Made by a program: the position numbers and the translations under genes. A DNA stretch of 30,622 nucleotides from contig JAANSK020303709.1 of the NCBI GenBank assembly GCA_011763485.2, positions 1 through 30,622 on the forward strand, read 5' to 3'. The DNA comes from Isoetes engelmannii (taxonomy: Eukaryota; Streptophyta; Lycopodiopsida; Isoetales; Isoetaceae). Positions 1 to 11,800 of this stretch are shown here, one piece after another. Position 1 is the first letter of the stretch. Every line of letters starts with the position of its first letter. A model generated the notes under the pieces. That model was not told where the DNA came from, made no database searches, and saw only the letters and a list, made by a program, of their open reading frames with translations.

Positions 1-184
1 AGGATCTTGCAAGGGCTGTGGCTATGGCCATGGCCGGAAAGCGCAGGAATAATGCATGATTTAAAAGAAAGAACAGCCGAACAAGAAGCCGCTGCTGAAA
101 GAAGACTGGCATGTTCTAGCGCAGCTCAAAGGCCGTCGGGGTTTGCCGTAGCCATGGACGAGAAGCATGCACCGGACCCCGGAA

Positions 185-340
185 GCTAATTTTCAAAGAT
201 TTTCTAATTTTCGTGACCGTTGGATTGGAAAATAAGAGATCCAATGGCTCTAGTTGAAAATTGGTGACATGGCTTATCACGTGGACAGCCTAGAATTCAA
301 GCATTCAGGTGAGGTCGGGTTAGGCAAGCCTGCTAAAAAA
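185..340 (+). repeat. Dispersed repeat, copy 1, ending in a short A run
   Basis: The segment ends with TAGGCAAGCCTGCTAAAAAA. A diverged copy in inverse orientation lies at about 22997-23150 and ends with almost the same bases. Shared blocks include TTTCAAAG, GAGATCCAA and ATGGC. By eye the similarity is roughly two thirds along the length and much higher in the last 25 bp. The family is not recognised; the shared end and A run would fit a SINE or LINE tail or the end of a small DNA element. Confidence 0.5.
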
Positions 341-1312
341 AATACGTATTAGTATATTGGAGGATTAAATTTATGATAGAGTATACGGAGATAAAAGATA
401 ACTAATAATAAAAGATGACCTAAATTTAATAGAAGGTTGAGCCAACATGACGCAAAAGGAGTATTGAATGTCACGAAGAATTGTAATGGAATGGTAATTA
501 AAGTTCTCTAGCGGTTTGAAAAATGTTGGTGAATGCCTATGGTATTTAAATGTTGGCGAAGGATTCCACATTAGGCTCATATTGATATCTGTTGCAGTGG
601 CAAAAAGACGAAAAGACAGCATTTCCCGCATGAAGAAAAACTTTTCTTTGACAATCATAAATAGAAAACTATTTCTAGATCTCCATATTGTTGGACCTCT
701 TTCATTTCTATTCCTAACATTCCAATAGCAAATAGAGTATTATGTCTTATCATAATTTTAACCTAAATAAGGAGAAATGGAGAAGAGCAGAGATGTACCT
801 CTAGAGGTGGTCAAGTTATGAATCAAAGGCTTGTTAAGATGAAGTGCGAGCATATGCAACTTCAGTCTATGGCCTATAACTTATGGCCTATACCTTACAA
901 AGTTCAGTCTATACATTGCCAGCAAGAATAGGAGTTATCTCTTTTGGATGTTAAAATTCCATTACATCATCAGATCTTTTGGACATCTTTTTGAGAGTGC
1001 ATATTATTTTGGAAATGCGACAATTAGAAAGACTATTTTTCCCTTGATTCTATGGCGTGAACAAAATGAACACCATTTGCTTCCTAGAATTGACGCTCAC
1101 AGAAAGCTGTATATATAGTTTCATCCAAGCGATGTCTCTATCATAGAAAGAAGATGGAGGGTGGTTCAAACTCGTACGTTGTTTACTCAAATTGGTCTGG
1201 CCATATTTTGTAACAATAAATAATTCGTTTCTTGGCGATACACTTCCATGTACATGAATTTTGTGTTTTTTTGTTACATATGGGAAGACATGCTCAGTAG
1301 ACATGTTTTTGT

Positions 1313-1549
1313 CCATGCCAATACTGTCGGCAGATACCTGTGTTGCAGAGTTGGAGCGCCCGTAGATCAGTGCAGAGGAATCACGTATGCCGGGAAGTCG
1401 AAGGTCATGAAGCGGTAGTTTTTGATGCTCCAGAATTTATGCTTTTGGATTTGAGAGTGGAGTTCAGGGCTATAACTGAAGTTTCAGGCATGTCCACTAT
1501 TGAGTTGCATGGATTTTTTGCACAGAAGTCATTGGAAGCTGCTTGTGAA
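1313..1549 (+). other. Coding-like island, possible exon or gene relic
   Basis: One frame is open from before 1313 to 1681 without an ATG start at its beginning. The part between about 1390 and 1549 looks protein-like (EGHEAVVFDAPEF, then MLLDLRVEFRAITEVSGM and STIELHGFFAQKSLEAAC). It ends at GAA|GTAATT, a possible splice donor at 1550-1551, and a TTGCAG acceptor-like site lies at 1343-1348. I do not recognise the protein and found no partner exons, so it could be a relic of a duplicated gene or a chance ORF. Confidence 0.25.
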
Positions 1550-2830
1550 GTAATTTTGTGCAGCTATATAACCCGCTTTGCTTTTCTCTGTTGGTTTTTA
1601 TTTGAGAGTTTAGAGAACTCGTGGTACCCATGGGAAATCCCACATTCCATCCCCACAGCAACAGAAGTACTTGGGAAGTAGCTTTTGTACGAAACTATTC
1701 TTCTTATGTTCCTCTAGGTCGAGCAATTAGGTCGGTTTTGAGAGCGCAGTGAATGATTGTGCCAGAGATGGATAGCTGTACATGGATAGCCGGGAGTCGT
1801 TGATCTGCCGTTTCTATGCTTATTGATTGGTCTTTTTTTTGCGTTTCTTTTTCTTCAACCATATGTTCGTTTTGCACCATTGAGACTGGAATGCAATTTT
1901 CTTCCCAAAATTCTAATAGGGTTTGATTTGGATATAATATAAAATATTCACCAAATCAAAGGTCCGAATAAAAGACACAATAAAGTACGTAAAATTAAAG
2001 TGTGACAAGACTTTTAATTTTTACAGATACAGAGGCAATTTCATTATTTAGTTTAAACTTCCACGACAGCATGTAAAATGCTTATTTTTTCCTGACGGTG
2101 TCAAACGTTCAACATTCCTTTGAAAATCCAACATGCTTATTCTTCCTTAGTATTCGCACTATTGTACAATCTGGTTTTCATGAATGCTTGCTTTATAGGG
2201 CTCAAGCTTTTATTAAGAAGACAATTGAGCGGAGCTGACATCCTTCTGTAATTTTTACACATCTTTAGAAAAATCAACAGCACAAGTCTTCCCACTATTG
2301 ATAGGGAATTTGGATTTATACGAAGATTCACCACGAGTCAAAAATATGCATGTCAAAATTGTGATAAAATTATTGTACAAAATTCCCAAATAGCAGTTTG
2401 ATGTCGAGAAATCTTTCTGTATTGAAGCGGATGCACTAGGCAAATTCAATCTGACCTCTATACAACCATAGCAAACATACATGGAGATAGACCCCATCTT
2501 CCACAGCCCAATGATTCAATACTGCCAAAGTAGAACGCTGCCAATCAGAAATCCTAACAAGCTTCTGCATGCCTTGTCAGAAAACTATGTATAATCTGTT
2601 GTCTTGAATGAATATAAGGAATTTACACCAGTTAATATAGGCATGTGGCTATACACAACAATGATAATAATTTACTACTTTACAGAATCATCCAATCGAT
2701 GCTAGATGATTTTGAATGGAAGATCAATGATCTAGAGATCTGGCAATGGCTGTGTAAACACACTCTGAAAACGCAATTCGTACTGGCTTCATATGGCCAA
2801 AAGATCCTCGTAGCATACACTCCATGGTTT

Positions 2831-5800
2831 TTAGTCTTCAAAACCTGACACTCTTACTTTAGAGCTGCGGGAGATGGGCGCCGGAAGTGCAAAGGGAATG
2901 GATGCAGCTGAACCTTCAATAAGGCCTGCAACTCCAGCAGCAGCTGATTGGGCATTTGAAGGAAGAAAGAGATCATGCTTTTGATCTTTATATGCATTCC
3001 ATACCTGTAGCCAAAGGAGCACAGCAATCATCTTAATGAAATATTTAGAGACAACTATACGAAGAACAGTAAAGGAAAAATGGGCAGCAGAAACTCACGT
3101 CAGATGAATTGAGAATCTCCTGGACCCTCGCAGAATGTGAACCTTCATCTGCAAATGCACGAAGGACCTGCAGAAAACTAGCACTTAAATATGACTTACA
3201 GCATCACGATAAGAATCCATACATGCCAACGTCTTTACCTCCACTGCCAAAACCCTGCCTATGGAAGCTTCAGACTCGTTCCATTTCATCTGTGCACAGA
3301 GCCCATTCCGTCCACCAGCTCGCCAATCTAGCAAGCCCAACAGTACTTGCACAAGCCCGACCCTGTAACATCATTATGAAAATAGTTACAGCTTTGATCC
3401 TGCAGAATGGTGACAATAAATAGATGATTACTCACTTCAAACCCTGCGCCACAAGAGCATCACGTGCACGGTTTCCTGCAACCACCACTCGTTTAAGAGT
3501 CTCAAGGGCAAGCACACTCCCTCCTTGCCAACCAATTGCTTTCATCAACAATGGCACCACCTGAACTTACACAAAACAAAACATGTTACTTTAAGCTAAC
3601 ATTTCCTATCCTGGAAATAAATGTAGCTCCCAGCAAGATAGACTACACTCTAATAGTCTTACCTGTGCAGACCCCAGTCCCGAAGTTGCCATTGCTTCAG
3701 CACAAATAGTACTTGAGGCAAGCTGATGGAGAACTCGAAGACAGCTTAACCTGACACGCTCCTGAGATGTTTGCTTGGTTATTTCTTGCTTATCTCCATC
3801 CTCACTGTCTGATAGATCATCCTTATTGCTATTACCACTATGTCTTAGATCACTGGATGTTACTGCTTCGATCCGACCTTCATTAGCCATAGCTGCAACC
3901 AACTTAGGTACATAACCCAAATGACCAACGTGATCAGCAAGCAATGGCTGCACTCTTAAAAGTGATACAAGTGCTGCAGACAAAAGTAAGGGAAGCTCAG
4001 TATCGGCAGCCTGAGGTCCTCTCAAATGAGTTGCTGCAGCTGCAGCAACATATTGGTCCAGTAGGCCTTCAAGAAAACGCTTGGGGTTCCGAAGAGGGAA
4101 CTTTGGATCTTTTAAAAACAATCTGACATACACACCGCCAACCTGCATGAACCAACATGTTAACAAAACACCCATTTAGCGATGACAAGGTGACCAAATT
4201 ACCTGGGGCTCATCGCGCATGTCTTGCTGTGCAGATGGGTGCTCTGGCAGATCCCATTCTACCATACGACCTTTGGTTTGTTCACGATACAGATCAGCAG
4301 CCATGGTGGCAAGTTGTGCACTCAAAGAAGCTGCCATGGCTGGTGTCCACACCAATTCTGGCGTCTCTGTAGTCTGCTCAAGGGCTGTCACCACTGCATC
4401 ACCAGGTCCATCCTTGATTATAGACACTAACCCATCTGGAAGAAACCTGCCGAGTGTTATTGCAACTCTTGGCCCATGCATTGGCTGACTAAGAAGCTTT
4501 CCCAATAAGGATGCAGCTGCTGCCCGCTGTTGAACTGGAACCTCGTCTGGCATTGGTATGAAAATTCATGAGTTACAAACCATTTCTGTAGAAAAACCTT
4601 GTAATATTCACCACAAAAATGACTATTTAATTGAAATTAGGAAAACAGTAAGCATTGCATAAGCCACATATCATACATCCAGAGTTCACCATAAGAACCA
4701 TAGCATAGTCCTAACGTTCCTTATCCTACCATGCAATGGTAAAAGTAGTTGAAGAATATAAACCACGCCGCCATGTTTTGCAGCAGCCCATGCAAGTTCT
4801 GCAGTACTCGCCAGTGCATACAAGACGCGAAGAGCGCCAGGTCTGCAAGGTGCCGACAAATGTAACAACTGCAGCAGCAAGATCAAACCAGAGCGATCTG
4901 ATGCAATGGCCTCAACGCAAATAGCATGTGTTGTTAATCTGCTCAGTACACTCAAGCATAACTGAGGTATTTCTCCATTTGATGTACTTATATCCATCAG
5001 GCATGCTATAAGAGGTCCAATTTGTTCTTTTGAGGAGAAGGCAGCAGAGAGACCTGGATCAGCTGTCAAAAGGATCTGCATATTTTTGCACGTGTGAGAG
5101 TATAATACGAGATAAATATTAAGCTATGCATTACAATTCACAAAACAGACCTGTAAAGAAGTCACTGCCATTGTAAGTTTCCTTGTTGTACTCTCTTCTT
5201 CCACCTGATTAGAGGTCCCAGCAGTAACATCAGCTGTCACTGCATCTGTGCCAGTTGAGTCCTCGTTTTCTTCGGTACCATTTGACGAGGGTACTTTTGT
5301 AGCAATATTATCATTCACACTTCCATGTGCATTCCTTCTTATATCCACTAATTCACTAATGAATTTTAACAATGCACTACAAAACGATTGGGGATGACTC
5401 AGTTTGAAATCTGGTTGCTCATTATAGACTCTTAGATAGACATCTCCAACACGCAGCTCGTTAGAAAGAGACTTATAATTGTAAAGAAGTGCCCGCTCAA
5501 GATCATATGACCCATCAGGACACACTGAAACACGCTCCTGGTCAATGAATTTTAAAAGCTCTGACCTGGTAGCTGAGTTCCATATGATCTGCTCAAAAAA
5601 CGAAAAGCACAGGATTATCTAACCGCCTTTCCCCATTGCATACTTCCTAACTTGAATTTTAATAGTGATCAATAAGACTTACAAAGGATGTAAATACAAG
5701 TACTATGAAAGTAGGATATAAGAGATCTATCTTAGAAGAATGTCCTAAAGCATATTAACACTTTTACAACTGTCGGTTCTCACTTAGGCCATTTATAACT

Positions 5801-8800
5801 TGCCTCTGGTGATTCGATATTTGAGTTGAGTTTGCACAACAGGTCCTTGGAAGACTTGTTTCCAAGCATTACAGCAAGATTTGGAGTCAATAATGACTTC
5901 AACACACTGGCAGCACCTAAGTTCAATGGTGTGCTGTCATCACCATCCAGAAGTCCAGCAAGCCTTGCTAAAGCTCTTGCCACAAGCATGGCATGATTAT
6001 TCCTTGCAATTTGTATGCTATTTCCCACTCCTTGGGGCCCGTTGTTTTTAGCATCTTCTGCTGTTGAGTCATACTGCAACAACAGAGGAAGAAGATACCT
6101 GTAGACAACAATGAGTTCAGGAGTAAATTACAAAACAAATAAAGACATAGAAACGACAGGACCCATACCAGAGAACTCCAGCCCGAAGCAATCTATCTTG
6201 CAATTCACTGGATGAGGCGAGCTGCGCAATTGTTTGCAGGGCAGCATCTACAGCTGAAGTGGCAAACTCTAGCTCTACACAATGTACAACATCTTCAACA
6301 AATCCAGAACAGCTCAACATTTCCAAATGGGTGCTCTGAAACATGCTAAGCGCTGCAAATGTCCGCATGACATTTGTAACAATAACAACAGGTGGGTCAT
6401 TTGCTGGGGTGCTCCTCTGCACAACATACATACACCTTGATAGCAGTGTTGCAAGCAAAGGAACTCCTCCACTTCGAACAAGCTCCTCCCCATTTAATGC
6501 AGATGTTGAACACCTAATATCAGAAAAGCAAGTAAGCTCATCCACCATCCAGCACATCCTTTAAACAACCACAAGATGGAGAAAAAATGGCACTTAATAA
6601 GTCAAAATTTTACTCACATCACAATTTTACTGACAGAAGTTTCATTTAGGAGGAAGTTGCTTTACTTATTCTACTTCCTTTACTTATTCTACTTCCTTTA
6701 TAGGAAAGAATCAAATAACCCAAGGGCAATTTGCATTTGGGCAGTCAGCCATTTCTTCCAACCTTCCCTGTCAGAATCGGCAACCCAAGACCAGAAATTC
6801 CAAATTTGGCATCTCACCTATGGCTGTCCTACAGAAGCAATCCTCCCTATAAATACTAAGACTTCCATCATGTATACGCACAGGTCGTTGGCTATGAAAA
6901 GAGAACAAACAAAGTCCAAGCTATGGTAAACCTGTTCCTTGCCAACTACTATCAGACCAGTGACATATAAGACGACGCAATTACCACAGTTTGTAGCCAA
7001 ACTATGAAAACTACGCCCTTAAAATTACCCTGTCAATCATATGTCTAAGAGTGCATTATGTCCAATTCCAAAATGAAGGTTCACCAGCATTGGAAAGCAG
7101 AAAATAACTGAACAGTGTAAAGGAACAGATTATAATGTGCATTTTCTATCAAATGCAAATGTACTTTAAGAAAATATCCTATCAAGATATTTCAGCAGGA
7201 AAGATCCTATCAAAAGAAGAGGGACACCATGTCTCCAGAAATCCATCGCTGTTTAATTTGTGGGTTAAGCAAATGGGCCACCTGGACATAACAAGCACTG
7301 CTTTTTTTTGTGCTGATTGTAATATGTTCTGCAATTGACAAATACGTAATCATAGTTGCAGTTTGTGCATCTCAGGATGTTATGGAGGAAAACAGAAACA
7401 ATTAGAAAATTAAATAACTTAACTAGAAGGTTCAAAGGGTCTTACGTTAACCAAGCAAGTTCAGAAGCAGCTTCCAGAAGGGGCGCACGTTCAGGAGACA
7501 AAAAATTATTATCCTCATGGTCAACTGTTATTGCCTGAATAAGCATCGGATACCCAGCATATTTGAATGGTGCCAGAACACTTCCATATCTACTAAAAAG
7601 GATGCATTGCCCTTTTAAGAGTAGCTTAAGCCGCCATGGCTGAGGTCCTTGCAATCCCTGGAGTGTTGCCTGAAATAATAGAAAAAGTTTATGCCCAGTG
7701 CAGGAGGAACTTAGAATACCATAATTAGTTGAAACAAGGTTGTGCATCCAAACAAAATGACCATTCTACGTTTAAAGAAAATCCAGTGTCTGTCAGACAA
7801 CTTGCCTGCAAACGCTCATACGCTTTCTGTACTGCAACAAATTTCTCCCGCCCTTCTGGATTTTTATCTGGATGGTACTTCATTGCCATCTTACGATATT
7901 GCCGCTTTAATACCTCCTCATCAATTCCTTCATTCAAAAGACTATTGGCTTTTGCATCATCATCTCCGTCGGTGTACTTCCCATTAGAAGTATCTCCGTT
8001 TAGACCACCTTCACCTATGGGGATTTCCAGGATAGCACAGGCTTCTTCCTCTGACAAATCCATTGGTCGCCGGGTGAGTTCTTCTCGCCACATGGCTAGC
8101 AGAGACTGAAGAAACTCAACATGTTCCACAATTGGCCAATCAGGGAACCTTACTTCATCACACAGATTCCTCAAATAGTACCGGTGACACCACATTTCAT
8201 CCTGGAGCTCTGGATAAGTGACAGGAGGCATTGGCGCATACTCATATAAAGCATGACAATACTGAGAAAGCTTCTGTGGAAAATCTCCAAGATGTTTCAA
8301 CACCTAAAGGACAGGCACATTAGAGAAGATAACCGAAACATACATTATGATCATTATATATGATACCTACCTGATCAATCAGCCGTTCACCACGCATTTT
8401 ATGAGTCCAAATAATTTCTGGAGTGTCAGAATCCGCAACCATAGCTGCAGCAAATGAAGATGCTCCACCCCTTTCAAGAACATACAAAAGTGACTCCGGT
8501 AACAACCCTCCAAGTACACTTTGTTTAGCCAAAGGCAGAGAAGCAGAAACAGCCGCTTCTGCACCACCGTGAAATGCCTGGGACGTATGTGTTGCAGCAA
8601 AAAGAGAAGATATAGACCCAAGGTTCGAGCCACCATATGCCAAAGCAAAATAAAAAGCCCCTGTATTATAAAGACGTTGCATAGCCTGACGGTTTCTTGT
8701 TACAATTGCTTTGAGTAAAGCTGCAGCATTCTCAACTACAGTCGGTTCACCGGTTAAAAGTGCCTGTTTGCAACCATAGACAATATCAAGCAAGAACTAA

Positions 8801-11800
8801 ACAGAATCTCTGCTTAAACAGCCCAAATTGTGTTCGAGTATTTAGCCAAGACTACCAACGGAAAACCAAACCAAAGGATTTTAACCTGTGCTACATGAGG
8901 CAGACAACGAGGACTAGAGAGGATCTGCTTCACGCGTGGTATTGGTATAACAAGTTCGCCTGCATCATCCAAATCAGATTGAACAGCAACCATGCTGTGC
9001 AAAATGGACAATGCTGCTTCTCCTACCTAAAAGGACAAGATCCAGTGAGCATGTGCCAATGTGGAGGAACAGGAGCTTCAAGAGCATGCACACAACAATT
9101 GTAAACAGAAATAATTAACCTGCAGAGGTGTCAATATTGCAATACGTGTAGCCAAAGCCCAACGCAACTCTCGTATATCTCGCAGTCTTTTCCATTCTGG
9201 CATCCCTATAGTCCGGCACTTTGAATTCCAATCTACCATTTGTTTTGACCAAGCACGCCGTATCGCATCCTTCTCAACAGGGCCTACCTGCTGACCATCG
9301 CTATCAACATAATACCATACCTTTTGAGGTTCAATAAAAGCAGATGCTGCAATCATATTGGATTGCAAGGGTATTGAAGTTCTCTCTGATGCTTCATGAG
9401 CTATTGTCAGAAGATCCACTGCCAGGGTACAACCACCAACCGAAATACAAGCTTCAGCATTTGCAGATACCTTGACAAGAGCCTATATCGAACACACAAA
9501 ATAGCTCAGAAATTGTCACAATAAAGTACGGAAATATTGTATACCTTCAGCAGCAACAATAGACGGTGACGAAGAGCTCTATCACTTGTCCGATCAAGTA
9601 GCACGGTAATGTGGGCTGTGCCATCAAATGCACCTATTGCCTGGAAATGCTGCTCATAGACAATTGCCATTGCTCTTGCGCATAGCTCCCTCACAGATGA
9701 TCCACCACCACCACCAAAACCATCAAGCCCTCCAATATGACACCAGTCTCCTGAACTTCCAAATTCATCGGGACCTGCACCTTCAACTGTCAATCCTATG
9801 TCTGCATCGCAAAGGAAGCGATGATAGAGAGCTCTAAAGAATGCAGCAGGGTCCCTGAGTGGAAAGTCGTGAGCTTGTGCTGGCCCACTTCCACCGTCAA
9901 GAAGCAACCTCAAATAATACTGGCCAACACAGACTTCCTTTGACAAACTGGGGTATCTTACTGCAAATTCTGCATAATTCCAAGATAACTGGCCTGAAGT
10001 GTCTTCACCCAATTTGATTTCTTCTGTAGCTACACCTGCAGACCTCTCCTTTTCAACATCCAAAAGATGCACCTCAGCCTGAAGAGCTTCTCGCAATTCT
10101 TGCCGTGTTCGCTCGTTCCAAATTAAATCCGCACGATTATGATCAAGGCCAAACTCCCGCCAGAACTCTGGCCAATTGCAGACCAAACGACCAGATCCAA
10201 CTTGAAAAGTCTCTATTACTACTTGGGCGGGTGCCGGGCCCCCAGCTTGTGCAACTCGTGTATTTAAGTCCCCATTCTGTGAATCTGGTTGAGATGGAGC
10301 CGCACCAATCAACAATCCTGAAGACACATCAGATGGATCATGTACAATGGAGTAACTTATGCTCTCCCCTCCAGATGGTCCATTAATTGAAACAGCTTGT
10401 CCACTAGCAGCACCCTCAGAAGACAATGCAGAATGGCTCTCCATCTGTCTCTGATCAGATTCATGCGCTGCAGTATTCTCCAGCATACGGTTGCCAGCAC
10501 CATAAAAAGAACTACCGGACTTGGCTCTGGCTAAACGACCCCTCCTGCGTTGCAGCAGACGTCTCATTTTGCGCTTTGTAATCACACTACCAGAGGTCTC
10601 ATCACCAAATTGTATGTCTTCATCTTCTTCATCAGGACGAGTGTGCAGGTATGCAACAAGTCCAGGAGGCAATACTCGCGATAATAGATCTAGTGCAGGT
10701 TGATGAGCATCAGCCCATAAAGCTACAAGTTGCCTACTCACCTCCCTACGTTCACCTGGTGGCAAGAAAAATGCGTGGACGAGGTGGCGTAGTATGGCGC
10801 CATCTCGAAGTGCTGCATCTCTCATGGACAGTGCAGCAATTGCGTCCTCTTCTGCAATTGTTCTCATTATTACTGCAAGTGTCTCCCTCACACTTTCTGC
10901 AGGGTGTCCAAATAATGCAAAAAGCCGTCTCCGTAGCCCAGCAACCTGACGTAACATTTCTACAAATGTTGGTGTATCTGTTGTCTCACTTTGAGGTTCA
11001 CAAAGCATTGTCTCTAACACATCAACCACAGCCATAGAAAGCAAAGGTGAAACGGATGCTGGCTTTAGTCTATTAACTAGAACAGTAATTTGCACATGAT
11101 GACCAAATAAAGCTGACTTCGCATGCATTAATGTTGCATGATGCTCACCCTTCGAACTATGGACCAAAGAAAGGTCATCGTCTTTTGCGCCTGTAAGCAT
11201 AGCGACTAAGCTTGCAGCCTCTGTTGCCACACCCTCTGAACCATTTCTTAGTAATCCCATAATTCTGCCAACAGCCACAGGCATGGAAACAACCATTGAT
11301 GCAGCACCTATAGATGTAAGTAACCGTCTCAAGCAAGCAATCAGCCCCATGAATGTTGCGGCTGCCTTGGGGGAAGGAGATGGGGGAGGAGGAGCTTCCG
11401 GTGGAAGACTTGGTGGAGCAGGAAGCATTGAGAGCAAAGCCATCAATGCCACATCTGGGACTTCTGCGGATGCAGCAAGTCCACTATATGGAACACATGC
11501 ATTGAACTCACGTACTCTACGCCATAATCTTGCCCTTGAACCAGGAATAGATCCACCTTCAGCTACTGCATCCTTTGCAGCAGCTACCAAATGTTTCAGG
11601 TGCAGAAGGTCACCATCGACCTCGCCCGTAAAGAGACGATGCGGGGTCATAAGTGTTGGGCTCATAATAGAGGTAAGAGGAACAACCCGTCCACAAGGAG
11701 GGTCAAGGCGGTGACCAGGCATAGTAAGCCTGGGAAGAATAGGAACCGGACGTTGACCCTGAAGAAGAAGAAAGCAAATTACTGAACAACTTCAGCTACA

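Larger units (their letters stand above)
1..2830. other. Mostly non-coding DNA downstream of GRV2
   Basis: This stretch holds the GRV2 3' flank on the minus strand (no clear poly(A) signal close to the stop), a dispersed repeat at about 185-340 and a short coding-like island at 1313-1549. In frame 2 the first bases can be read as the end of a protein (DLARAVAMAMAGKRRNNA, stop at 57-59), but that is too short to call. I see no complete gene. Confidence 0.5.

Noticed and set aside
371-728. Overlapping ORFs on both strands (95 and 70 aa)
   Set aside because: Composition is AT-driven and there is no recognisable motif; consistent with chance.
2137-2497. Two minus-strand ORFs (65 and 80 aa) downstream of GRV2
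   Set aside because: No family signal and no continuity with GRV2, whose stop codon at 2831-2833 is well supported.
9628-11785. Several plus-strand ORFs of 60-143 codons opposite GRV2 exon 8
   Set aside because: They are antisense shadows of a strongly conserved exon on the minus strand.
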